A stretch of DNA of 64,000 bases from Rhodoblastus sp963828185. GTDB lineage: Bacteria; Pseudomonadota; Alphaproteobacteria; Rhizobiales; Beijerinckiaceae. Positions 9,101 through 16,686 of the stretch are shown one piece after another (position 1 is the stretch's first letter; every line of letters starts with the position of its first letter). The notes under the pieces were generated by a model that was not told where the DNA came from, ran no database searches, and was given only the letters and a program-made list of their open reading frames with translations. Made by a program: the position numbers and the translations under genes. Location: NCBI GenBank assembly GCA_963828185.1, contig CAWHDV010000019.1:62001-126000 (forward strand). The letters are read 5' to 3'.

Positions 9101-10641
9101 TCACCGGCACGGCCAACACCTATACCGGCGGCACGGTGGTCGAGACCGGCTCGACGCTGGACCTCACCACCGCCAACGTGTCGTCGGGCAACGCGAACAT
9201 TACCGACGCCGGCGGCATGGTGCTGTTCGACCAGTCGACCAGCGGCGCTTATTCCGGCGTCATCAGCGACGGCGCCGAAATGGGCGTGGGGCCGGTCCTG
9301 TCCGGCTCGCTCGACAAGGACGACAGCTCCGGCGGCAACAGCAGCAATGTGACGCTGGCCGACGTCCAGGCCTATACCGGCGCGACTTATGTCGAAGCCG
9401 GCACGCTGACGCTCGGCGCCGTCAATACGATCGCCGAGTCCAGCGGCGTCACGCTCGGCCGTGTCGGCGGCGCCGTCGACGGCCAGACCGCGACCCTCGC
9501 GCTCGAAGCCAACAACCGGCTGACCTCCCTGTCCGACGACGCCTCGAACACCACCGAGGTGCAGCTCAACGGCAATGTCCTGACGCTTGCCCCGACTTCG
9601 TCCAGCACGTCCGCCTATGGCGGTTCGATCGTCGACGGCTCGGCGGCCGGATCGCTGGTGATCGACGGCGCCGGAACGGTCACGCTCTCCGGCGACAACA
9701 GCTTTACCGGCGGCGTGACGCTGGACTCCGGCGCGCTGGACCTTGCCGCCAATGCTTCGGCTGGCGCCGGCGCCATCACCTTCGGCGCCGCGAATGTCGA
9801 TCTGGTCCTCGGCCAGTCGCTGACGTCGGCGCCGACCACCGCCTTCGCCGACACGCTTTCGAACCTTGCCGCGGGCGACCAGATCGATCTGACCGGTCTC
9901 TCCTGGGACGCCGCCAGCGCCACGGTCGCCGGCAATGTCCTGACGGTGAGCAACGGGACCGACAGCGAGACCTTCACCCTGGCCAATTCCACGGCGACGA
10001 CGTTCGACGCCACCGAGGACGCCAGCGGCGGGGTTCTGGTGACGGCCGCCATCTGCTTCATGGCTGGCACGCGCATCCGCACGCCGGACGGCGAGGTCGC
10101 GGTGGAAACCCTGAAGCGCGGCGATCTGGTGCTGACCGCCGATGGCGAGGCGAAGCCCGTGACCTGGCTCGGACGGCAGACGATCTCGACCGCGTTCGCC
10201 GATCCGCTTCGCGTCTGGCCGATCCGCGTGACGGCCGGCGCCCTGAGCGAGATGACGCCGTCGCGCGATCTCGTGCTTTCGCCGGACCACGCGCTTCTGG
10301 TCGGCGGCGTGCTGATCCACGCGGGCGCGCTGGTCAACGGGACCTCGATCCGACGCGAGACGGGCGTTCCCAGCACATTCGTCTATTACCACGTCGAACT
10401 CGACGACCACGCGCTGGTGCTCGCCGAAAATACCCCCGCCGAGACATTTGTCGATAATGTCGACCGGCTGGCGTTCGACAATTGGGCCGAGCATGAGGCG
10501 CTCTATCCCGATGGCAAGCCGATCGAGGAAATGCCGCATCCGCGCGCCAAGGCGCGTCGTCAGGTCCCGAAGGGCATTCGCGCGATGCTGGAGGAGCGGG
10601 CGGGCGTCATCGGCGCGGGAGCTTCCGCCGTCGCGGCTTGA
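6196..10641 (+). CDS. Giant ParB-like / autotransporter-repeat / Hint_2 mosaic protein
   Basis: A 1481-residue protein with three regions. Residues about 25-250 resemble the ParB-like ParBc_2 family (PF08857), with a clear 'LYLTDGHHTFTAL' motif at 81-93. Residues about 320-1270 are Gly/Thr/Ser/Asn-rich beta-helix sequence with recurring autotransporter-associated (PATR) units such as 'NTYTGGTSILAGTL' (~328), 'NTYTGGTVVETGS' (~974), 'AYTGATYVEAGTLTL' (~1060) and 'SFTGGVTLDSGALDL' (~1170). Residues 1287-1481 form a Hint_2 (hedgehog/intein) module starting at Cys1287 ('CFMAGTRIRTPDGE') with 'SPDHALLV' as the block-B His motif. There is no Sec signal peptide and no C-terminal autotransporter barrel, so export, if any, would need another route. 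GAGGAG precedes the ATG at 6196. The role is unknown; self-processing at Cys1287 is predicted from the family, not shown. Confidence 0.85.
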   Translation: MGQLSLSAFTPYDPTDAASIVPGPLALYSVSVDSIAPTQMNEGFTEVDKKAAAFDLETPAELQASLLTDIEPVVIGPGGVLYLTDGHHTFTALEDSICGASDPTVYVNVIANYSDLTTAEFYAEMQANNFLLPLNDDVAQTVNDATGAPIPTTLTGLTSDVYRGLEYSILKNKSSKLFTSKGNITGAAGASTPGLDKMTGLYSDFLEAAAYQNADGGLGLPYLSTGDIALATAWNLDGNNLTTLPNVAEPVHVYQLPGFILSKNIVNAGGISDATLSTGAMDGDATFTGIPQINAGTVANPIMIGTPNIGFIMELGNDSGYTVTLDGTNTYTGGTSILAGTLIVQSDASLGAAPTQTNAAFEASLTFSANGFPTNAISAVQADNGIIFNSLTEGNGTLTLGTATGGTFSTSRPIAVDSEAATINVNDNTVTLLGELISAGTAGTGIGNADGFSDLTIDDLSSADKGKLILSQASPYFYGNIIIGNTGKPTVEVMSDAALGNTTGPADTIGEVELNGGTFQVGADITATERNFFLGGGSTFDVNGLTSSWGTMTDVQRTLEVENSSKTTAGAVTFSNLTISATAILQLAGGTEGETVTLTNGVVQEAASDTLIIMPSGTNTLGSTEDVLSGVGASSLVNTATDGIAQAWMVENGDASKGVGPYDFLTYTADGYVTATYNSNVLTGATGLDIIALGAAMTATGNIDAFALNTEGETIALGGNTLTIGDGTTADAAGLILASGSAISNGTLAFGGSEGVIWLSGSNPTISAQITGSDGLTFSGSGAVAISTAASVSGAITVDSGTVTLSGRNIFATDVAGVNLADVKSAPAAATLAVSANNTLTSLNSVGNNSDVTLSSGAVLTIGDTINNLSSVLSSTITETGNATAGALTFAGSGLFDLSGGKISLVSGSSIDVDNTAQLRIISSEVSSGVTFDLASGSQLQFAQSGGGQFADAITGAGEVHLIGGTLQLTGTANTYTGGTVVETGSTLDLTTANVSSGNANITDAGGMVLFDQSTSGAYSGVISDGAEMGVGPVLSGSLDKDDSSGGNSSNVTLADVQAYTGATYVEAGTLTLGAVNTIAESSGVTLGRVGGAVDGQTATLALEANNRLTSLSDDASNTTEVQLNGNVLTLAPTSSSTSAYGGSIVDGSAAGSLVIDGAGTVTLSGDNSFTGGVTLDSGALDLAANASAGAGAITFGAANVDLVLGQSLTSAPTTAFADTLSNLAAGDQIDLTGLSWDAASATVAGNVLTVSNGTDSETFTLANSTATTFDATEDASGGVLVTAAICFMAGTRIRTPDGEVAVETLKRGDLVLTADGEAKPVTWLGRQTISTAFADPLRVWPIRVTAGALSEMTPSRDLVLSPDHALLVGGVLIHAGALVNGTSIRRETGVPSTFVYYHVELDDHALVLAENTPAETFVDNVDRLAFDNWAEHEALYPDGKPIEEMPHPRAKARRQVPKGIRAMLEERAGVIGAGASAVAA

Positions 10642-10664
10642 AAGCGCCGGCGGCGGGCGCTTTT
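10641..10664 (+). terminator. Probable intrinsic terminator of the Hint mosaic gene
   Basis: An 8-base stem (aaagcgcc / ggcgcttt) with a GC-rich loop and a short T run begins at the last base of the stop codon. It lies between two convergent genes. Confidence 0.65.
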
Positions 10665-10749
10665 CATGCAGTGGAATCCGCCGCGGACGGCGCGCCGCGG
10701 CGATGAGTCCGCCCGCCATCGCACTGCGTCTTGACGCAAGCCGCAGCCG

Positions 10750-12654
10750 TCAAGGCTCAATGACCCAATATGGCTCGCCCTTCTTCTCGTCCTCTTTCAG
10801 CCCGCGCTTGGCGGCGGCCGTGTCCCGGTTGACCACCATGCGGAAATCCCGCAGCGCCTCCGGTTCGTCGAACACGTAGGAATGACCGCTGAGGCGCGCG
10901 TCGACCGATTCAACGCCAGGCGTCACCAATATGTCGGCGCCGCCGCTGCCGGCGCGCGGCGAGCCATGATAGCTCTCCGAAATCAGGATGGCGCGGTCAT
11001 ATCCGGAAGCGTAGAGCGTGCGGATCTCGCCCATCTTGCCCGCCAGCTTGATCTGCTCGCGAAAAACGTCCTGCGCCACGTCCGGCGCCGCGAAAACCGC
11101 CGCGCCCATCCGCAGTTTCGTCCTGGCCAGCGCGAAATCGCGCAGCATCTGCAGCTGGATGCGATTGCCCATGCTGTGCGCGACGAAATCGAGTTGCAGA
11201 TCCGGCCCCGCCGCCGCGATGTCGTTGACCAGTTCTTCGAGGTGCGGTTCGCTCCAGGCGCTGGAATCCTCGTCATAGGCGTAACCGAAGGCCGAACCCT
11301 CGGACGGCCAGCTCCAGCCGACGATGGCGCCGTCGTAATCCGCGTCCGACCCCAATTGCAGCGCGCGCCAGGCGAGGCTGTCGAAGGAGGTGTTGAAGCC
11401 ATGGATGACGATCATGATCTTCTTGCCGCCGCTTTGCCGCGTCCCATCGACGATCATCTTGGCGCAGGCATCGGCGCCCTTGGTCAGCGTCTTTGGCGCG
11501 GGCGGCAGATGCGGCTCGCCGGAATGGCGCGCCGGCGCGCCGAGGAAGCCGCAAGTGAACTCGAAAGGATCGAGCCGGCGCGAACCGAAGCGCGTCGTGT
11601 AGTCCCGGGTGTTCTCGTCATCGCGATCGGTGGCGAAGAACACCGGCGAACGCGTGGCCATTTTCGGCGGCGGCGGCGAGGCGGCCGGCGGCTTCGGCGC
11701 GGCGTGAACTTCAACCTCCGCCTTTTTCCAGAGGCCCATTTCCTTGTTCATCGCCGCATGGCCGTCGCCCTCCGAGCGCATGGCCAATTGCATCCGCGCC
11801 GGCTCCGCCAGCGGGTTGTCCGCGACATTCGGCAGTTTGCGGATCGCCTGCTCGCGCGCCATGATCTCGGCGTCGGAGGCGCGCCGCGCCTGGTCCACGG
11901 CCGCCAGGAAGGCATTCTTTTCCGCTTCGCTGCGCTTGAGCCAGAAGGCGGGCGCAGCCGCCAGCAGGCCGGTCTCCGGCCAGCCCACGGTCAGATAAAG
12001 TTTTCCCGGATATCTGGCGACGAATTGCTGCGTTCCCGCGCCAAGCTGCGTTTCGAGCGCATTGGCCGCGCCGCCGCTCATGTCCGTCATGGCGGCGGCC
12101 GGGGCGCCTTCAACGCTCTTCGCGCCGACATTGGCGAGAATTTTCGCGTCTGGAGCGCCATTTGCCGAGGCCACCTTGAGCTTGCTGAAATCGTTTTCCG
12201 AGCGCACCGGCTCCCGCGTGAGGAAATAGGTGATGGCGTGATTCCACAATTTCAGCGGAAACAACCCGGACCGGCTGGCGTCGGTGGCGGCGGCGTCGCC
12301 AAGGAAGCTCTTCTGCATCAAGAAGACTTCGCTTGCCGATTTGAACACGAAGGGCCGCGTGAGCAGCGAGGCTTCCGAGCCCGCCTTGCGCAACTTGCGA
12401 AAGTCATCGTCGGCCAGGGTGAAGACGCCGATGTCCGCGCCGCCGCCCTTGACCGCCTGCATGGCCTGGGCCTCGGTCGCGGCCGGCTGTGCGACGAGCG
12501 TCAGGCCGGCGTCGCTCAGGATCTTGCTCGACAGCAACGACTTGACGAAGGGGTCGTCGGCGTAGGCGGCCGGAAAGGCGATGCGCGCCTCGACCGCCCA
12601 GGCGGCGGAAGAGGAGGTCAGGCAGGCCAGGACGAACAGCAGGCGGAGCAGCAT
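10750..12654 (-). CDS. Exported fusion: TRAP-type solute-binding domain plus alpha/beta hydrolase (DUF900-like)
   Basis: A 634-residue protein. Residues 1-21 are a signal peptide ending 'SSSAAWA'. Residues about 22-330 resemble a DctP-type TRAP periplasmic binding protein ('VEARIAFPAAYADDPF', 'LKLWNHAITYFLTREPV', 'FSKLKVASANGAPDAKILANVGAKSV'). A Pro/Ala-rich linker follows (~345-365), then an alpha/beta hydrolase of the DUF900 type (PF05990) from 'SPVFFATDRDDEN' to the end: 'VIHGFNTSF' near 418, nucleophile elbow 'AHSMGN' with Ser494, and 'SGHSYVFDE' carrying a candidate catalytic His. No TRAP permease genes are adjacent. The frame is open to 13284, but the ATG at 12654 sits at the signal peptide with GGAAAG upstream. 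Substrate unknown; a periplasmic esterase with a built-in binding domain is an inference. Confidence 0.85.
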   Translation of the reverse strand: MLLRLLFVLACLTSSSAAWAVEARIAFPAAYADDPFVKSLLSSKILSDAGLTLVAQPAATEAQAMQAVKGGGADIGVFTLADDDFRKLRKAGSEASLLTRPFVFKSASEVFLMQKSFLGDAAATDASRSGLFPLKLWNHAITYFLTREPVRSENDFSKLKVASANGAPDAKILANVGAKSVEGAPAAAMTDMSGGAANALETQLGAGTQQFVARYPGKLYLTVGWPETGLLAAAPAFWLKRSEAEKNAFLAAVDQARRASDAEIMAREQAIRKLPNVADNPLAEPARMQLAMRSEGDGHAAMNKEMGLWKKAEVEVHAAPKPPAASPPPPKMATRSPVFFATDRDDENTRDYTTRFGSRRLDPFEFTCGFLGAPARHSGEPHLPPAPKTLTKGADACAKMIVDGTRQSGGKKIMIVIHGFNTSFDSLAWRALQLGSDADYDGAIVGWSWPSEGSAFGYAYDEDSSAWSEPHLEELVNDIAAAGPDLQLDFVAHSMGNRIQLQMLRDFALARTKLRMGAAVFAAPDVAQDVFREQIKLAGKMGEIRTLYASGYDRAILISESYHGSPRAGSGGADILVTPGVESVDARLSGHSYVFDEPEALRDFRMVVNRDTAAAKRGLKEDEKKGEPYWVIEP

Positions 12655-12761
12655 GGGACAAGCTTTCCGGTCAGCGAGGAATGCAATCTTTACGTCTTGG
12701 ATTACGTGTCGGCCTGCCGAAACATTACACCGATTTCGGCGCGGCGGCTTTTCTTGCGAAT

Positions 12762-13880
12762 TCAAAACCGGTCCCAGGCCGTTTCCGCGGCGATCGGCGT
12801 CACGCCATTGCGGGCAAAGCGATAGGCGGCGATGCGCGCGTAAATTTCTTCGCGCGCGCGGTTGATCGCCCCGAGCGGCGCGAGCTCGGTCGGCGCATGG
12901 CCGGGGTTGAAGCTGAGATTCTCGCAAAGAGCGTCGTGGCCGGGAGCGGAAACATCCTGCGACGGAATGTCGATGCGGCCGATCCGCCGCAACGGCGATT
13001 GCGCTTGCGGCCATAGCTGCGTCGCGTCGTCGACGCCGAGATCGCCGCTGCGCTGCTGCACGAACAGTTCGAAACAGGCCGGCGCGGCCTTGAGCCGCCG
13101 TTGCAGGGCGTGGCGCAGGGAATCGGGATCGTCGGGCGCCGGCGCCGGCGCGCTCAACGCGGCGCAGGGACGGACGGCGTATTTGATGGCCTGATCGGGA
13201 CCGAAACGATAGGGCGTCTGCGAAAAATAGTCCGCGCGCAAGGGCGAGGCGATTTTCTGCGTCGCGGTGCGATAGGCGATCCACGCCTCGCGCAGGCGCC
13301 AGCCGAACGGATTGGCGCTTGGGAAGAAATAGGGCTGCAGCGCATCCCCGTCGGCCCTAAACGCGCCGGCGCGAACCAGCGCTCGCAGATCCGCGAGTCC
13401 GGCCAGGAAGAACTGGGGATAATCGACCATGAGAATATCATGCGGCGGTCGTTGGCGGGCGGGATTCGCGCGCGTAGCATCGGCGCGGTCTGGATCGGCG
13501 TCGATCAGCTTGAGCGCCATGCCCCTGAAGTCGGGGCGAGAGTCGGGGCCGGGCGTGGAGGCGCCGTTGGAAAAACGGATGAGCGCCTCAAACCTTTGCG
13601 CCGGTTGAGAAAAGGTTCCGACGCGCAAGTCTTGCGGCAAGGCGGGATCGACCTGAAAAATCGCCTTGACGCAGCCATGCGCCTTGGGATGCGCGTCACG
13701 TGGAACAGTCTTTTTCGCGGAGTCGGGGTAGGCCTTGGCCAACTCGCTGACAGCTCCGGCGGCGAATGTCGCGATGACCTGGTTTTCCGGCGCATGGTCG
13801 TCTGACGGCGTGCGCGCGGCGAAAAAGCCGGCGCCCGCCAGCAGGGCGGCAAGGATCGGCAGCGCCGCGATTTTCCGCAT
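12762..13880 (-). CDS. Exported catalase-family haem protein (SrpA-like)
   Basis: A 372-residue protein with an N-terminal signal peptide or anchor ('IAALPILAALLAGAGFFAA') and a compact catalase-like domain: 'HPKAHGCVKAIFQV' (distal His region), 'RFEALIRFSNG', 'PDFRGMALKL' and, near the C-terminus, 'REEIYARIAAYRFARNG' (candidate proximal Tyr helix). It is much shorter than true catalases (about 480+ residues) and matches the srpA/catalase-like peroxidase group. It begins 12 bases after the stop of the dihaem cytochrome gene; a GTG at 13895 overlaps that stop (GTGA), but the ATG at 13880 has a GGAGA site and is preferred. Likely co-transcribed with the cytochrome gene. Activity could be peroxidase or oxygenase rather than catalase. 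Confidence 0.82.
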   Translation of the reverse strand: MRKIAALPILAALLAGAGFFAARTPSDDHAPENQVIATFAAGAVSELAKAYPDSAKKTVPRDAHPKAHGCVKAIFQVDPALPQDLRVGTFSQPAQRFEALIRFSNGASTPGPDSRPDFRGMALKLIDADPDRADATRANPARQRPPHDILMVDYPQFFLAGLADLRALVRAGAFRADGDALQPYFFPSANPFGWRLREAWIAYRTATQKIASPLRADYFSQTPYRFGPDQAIKYAVRPCAALSAPAPAPDDPDSLRHALQRRLKAAPACFELFVQQRSGDLGVDDATQLWPQAQSPLRRIGRIDIPSQDVSAPGHDALCENLSFNPGHAPTELAPLGAINRAREEIYARIAAYRFARNGVTPIAAETAWDRF

Positions 13881-13891
13881 TTCCGGTCTCC

Positions 13892-15976
13892 TCACAAAGT
13901 CTTCAGATATTCGATGAGGTCGGCGCGCTCGCCGTCGCTCAGGGCGCGTCCGACCACGCCCGGACGCAGGCCCCCGGCCTCGAAGGAATGGCCGGCGACG
14001 CTGTTGCCCTTGATGGGCCGCCCCGCCGCGTCCCTGGTCGAAAACAAGGTCTCGCCTTCGGCGCAGACCGGATCGGCGCGATAGCCGACCTCACGCGGGT
14101 CATAATCGCGGGCGCCAAGGCAGAATTGTTGCGGCCGTTCGGACGCCTTCCGCAGCAGCCAATAAAGCGAGGGGACCGAGCCATTGTGCAGATAGGGCGC
14201 CGTGGCCCAGACGCCGTCGAGCGTCCGCGCGCGATAGACCGCCTGCGCCTCGGGATTGGGACAGCTCTTGCGCGGGCCAAAAATTTTCGCGCGCTCGTCT
14301 TCGGGCGTCGCATGGTCGTCCATCCATTTGCGCGCGATGCGATCGACGCTCGCCATCAAGGCCAGGGAGAAGGGAAGGTCCTTGCCGGAGAAGCCCGCGA
14401 GATCCTGCGGGCAGTTCCATCGCTCGGCGATGTCGCGTTGCGGGTCGAGGCCGAAGATCGCCGGCGGCTCGATCATGCGGCTTCTCAACACCTCGCTTTG
14501 CGCCGGATCGGTTCCAACCAGCGCGACGGGGATCTGGCGCAAATCGAGTGTCCGCGCGCCGTTCGCGCCGGTCCGCCAGGCATCGGAGTTTTTCAGCGCC
14601 CTGTCCGGATATTTTTGGTCGAACGCCGGATCGGCGATCGGGCCGAGATGGCAGCCCGCGCAAAGCTCACTGTAAAGCGCGCGGCCGCGCGCCACGCGGG
14701 CGGGGTCGATCGCCCAGGCGGCGTCGCCGGGAAAAAACGCGGCCGGCCACTTGGGCGCGCGAAGGCCTCCTTGTGCGGAAGAGAAGAAATCGCCGCCGCG
14801 CAGAAGGTCTTCCATCCAGACGATGTTTTCGAGTTTCACCGAGGAGGCGAACAGGTCTTTTTTCGCGCCGCCGCCGAGATTGACCAGAGCGCCGACGCCC
14901 AGCGCCTCGCCGACATTGCGCACCAGCGGCTGTTCGATCGAGGCGTCATATTCGGCCCATGCGAACCAGGGGACGCTCCACAGCGCGGGAAAGCGGACGG
15001 GCGCATCGGTGGCGTGGTAATTGACGGCGAGGGCGCCGCCGCCCCTGGGTCCGCCGAGATCCTCGAAGAACAGCCGGTTGCCGATGCGGTTGAGCGCGTC
15101 GAGCCGGCCGAAGTTTTCCGGCGAGCTCGCCTGGCCGGCGGCCGCTTCGATCGCGCCGGTGGCGCGCGCCGAGGCGACGATGGCGTCGAACGCCGCCGAA
15201 AGATCGGCGCGCAATTTCGACCTGGCTTGCGCGTCGGCTCGCGGCCCCAGCACGCGGGCGGCGAAGCGGTCGAAGCGGAAGGGCGTTTTCAGCGTATAGA
15301 ACAGCGAGAGCGAGACGGCGCGCTCCAGCGCGTTGAAATTGACCATGGCCGGACCGCCGTCGAAGCGCAGGCTGACGCCGTTGTAATCGATGTGGCCGGT
15401 GTGGCAGGCGGCGCAGGTCAGGCCGATGCGGTCGGGCGAAGCTGAGCCGTCGCGCGGATCGACCGCAATGGCGGCGCGCGCAAAACCGACCGGCAGGCCG
15501 TCGCGATTGTCGGCGGCGCTCCATTGCAGCGAGGTGGACGGCGCGGCCTCCGGCGGCGGAGGCTCGTTGCCGCCAAATCCATAGGCGCGCAATGCGCCGG
15601 CGCCGCCATCGAGCGACCTTGGGCTGGGAATGAAGCCGATCCGCGCCAGATAGGCGTCGTCCCGTAAAAGGCCGGGTTGCGAAAACAGGGACAGGCCCGG
15701 CTGTTCCAGCGCCAGGAACCAGGCGTAGGGGATCGGCAGGGTCGCCGTCCCCTGGCTGGCGTGATGCGCCCAGAACCGGTCGGCGTCGGACCAGTTCTGC
15801 TCGAGCCAATGGACGGAGGAATAGCTCTTCGCCGCCGGCAGCGCCGGCGGCAGCAGGATGGCGATCGACGGCGGCAGCCGCGGCCGCGCCTGTTGCGGAA
15901 ATTCGACGATCGCCGCCAGCGCAAGCGCCAGCGCGGCCAGAAGCATCACCGGGACGAACAGCAGGCGGCGCGGCAT
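13892..15976 (-). CDS. RoxA-like dihaem c-type cytochrome
   Basis: A 694-residue exported protein with an N-terminal hydrophobic segment (residues 4-24). Two c-type haem sites are visible, 'CAACH' at about 188 and 'CAGCH' at about 439, and the 'GVWATAPYLHNGSVPSLYWLL' segment near 590 is typical of the RoxA/MauG-like dihaem peroxidase relatives. Size and haem spacing resemble the rubber oxygenase RoxA rather than the roughly 350-residue bacterial cytochrome c peroxidases. Start at 15976 is supported by a GGAAGGA site. It is followed immediately by the catalase-like gene, a pairing that suggests a joint periplasmic role with peroxide or oxygen chemistry (inference). I would not claim rubber cleavage; the substrate is unknown. 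Confidence 0.85.
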   Translation of the reverse strand: MPRRLLFVPVMLLAALALALAAIVEFPQQARPRLPPSIAILLPPALPAAKSYSSVHWLEQNWSDADRFWAHHASQGTATLPIPYAWFLALEQPGLSLFSQPGLLRDDAYLARIGFIPSPRSLDGGAGALRAYGFGGNEPPPPEAAPSTSLQWSAADNRDGLPVGFARAAIAVDPRDGSASPDRIGLTCAACHTGHIDYNGVSLRFDGGPAMVNFNALERAVSLSLFYTLKTPFRFDRFAARVLGPRADAQARSKLRADLSAAFDAIVASARATGAIEAAAGQASSPENFGRLDALNRIGNRLFFEDLGGPRGGGALAVNYHATDAPVRFPALWSVPWFAWAEYDASIEQPLVRNVGEALGVGALVNLGGGAKKDLFASSVKLENIVWMEDLLRGGDFFSSAQGGLRAPKWPAAFFPGDAAWAIDPARVARGRALYSELCAGCHLGPIADPAFDQKYPDRALKNSDAWRTGANGARTLDLRQIPVALVGTDPAQSEVLRSRMIEPPAIFGLDPQRDIAERWNCPQDLAGFSGKDLPFSLALMASVDRIARKWMDDHATPEDERAKIFGPRKSCPNPEAQAVYRARTLDGVWATAPYLHNGSVPSLYWLLRKASERPQQFCLGARDYDPREVGYRADPVCAEGETLFSTRDAAGRPIKGNSVAGHSFEAGGLRPGVVGRALSDGERADLIEYLKTL

Positions 15977-16197
15977 GGGCGTTCCTTCCGGATGGAGCCG
16001 ATGCGTTCACTACGTTGAACCAGGACCGATTATTACAGCAATTTCAGCCGTCGTCCCGCCTTTCCCGCCTCGGGCGCAGCCGCATCGCGACCTGCCCGAT
16101 TTTATCGCCTGCACAAAATAGCAGCTTGTCCACTGCGGAAGCAGGTGTATGAAAAAAGGGCGACTTGAAAATCGGCAAGCGGCTCGGGAGACGACCG

Positions 16198-16674
16198 ATG
16201 CAAACGGTAGAAGAATTCCTCGCCTATTCCATTCATCTCGAACAGGAGGCCGCCGCCCGTTTCGGCGAATTGGCGGACGCCATGGAAAGCGGCGGCAACA
16301 GGGAGGTCGGACAGTTGTTCCGCCGCCTGTCCGATTATTCCAGGCTGCATCTCGCCGATGCGCGGGCGCGCGCCGGTTTTCGCGAAATTCCGGAAATCGC
16401 GCCGCATGAATTCGTCTGGCCTGATCTCGAAAGCCCGGAGGCCGCGGCGATCTGGGGCGCAGACCCGATGATTTCACGCGAGGAGGCGTTGCAGATCGCG
16501 CTGAACGCCGAACTGGCGGGCTATAATTATTACAAGCATACGCACGACACGACCGACGATCCGGAAATCAAGGTTCTCGCCGCCGAATTCGTCAACGAAG
16601 AAGCGGGGCATGTCGCCGAACTGCGAAAATGGATCGCCGCCAGCCAGGCGGGACAGTCGGCGCCTGCGGCCTGA
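16198..16674 (+). CDS. Ferritin-like / rubrerythrin-family diiron protein
   Basis: A 158-residue all-helical protein. Candidate diiron ligands are Glu in 'YSIHLEQEAAARF' (~12-24), Glu in 'LNAELAGYNYY' and the 'NEEAGHVAELRKW' segment, which contains an ExxH motif, near the C-terminus. This is the layout of rubrerythrin-type ferritin-like domains; there is no rubredoxin CxxC tail. The frame is open to 16165, but the ATG at 16198 has GGGAG upstream. It is convergent with a globin-coupled chemoreceptor, and the two stop codons lie inside one short palindrome. Likely roles are iron binding or peroxide reduction. Confidence 0.82.
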   Translation: MQTVEEFLAYSIHLEQEAAARFGELADAMESGGNREVGQLFRRLSDYSRLHLADARARAGFREIPEIAPHEFVWPDLESPEAAAIWGADPMISREEALQIALNAELAGYNYYKHTHDTTDDPEIKVLAAEFVNEEAGHVAELRKWIAASQAGQSAPAA

Positions 16675-16686
16675 AATTCAGGCCGC
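16666..16686. repeat. Palindrome spanning two convergent stop codons
   Basis: A perfect 10-base inverted repeat (gcggcctgaa / ttcaggccgc) with one central base contains the TGA of the ferritin-like gene and the TGA of the chemoreceptor gene on the other strand. There is no T run and the loop is too small for a normal terminator hairpin. Confidence 0.75.

Noticed and set aside
8479..10719. Long minus-strand open frame (746 codons) antisense to the Hint mosaic gene, and a similar one at 6127-7953
   Set aside because: Low-complexity Arg/Gly/Ala/Asp-rich translation, no ribosome site and no domain; it mirrors the repetitive GC-rich codons of the real plus-strand gene.
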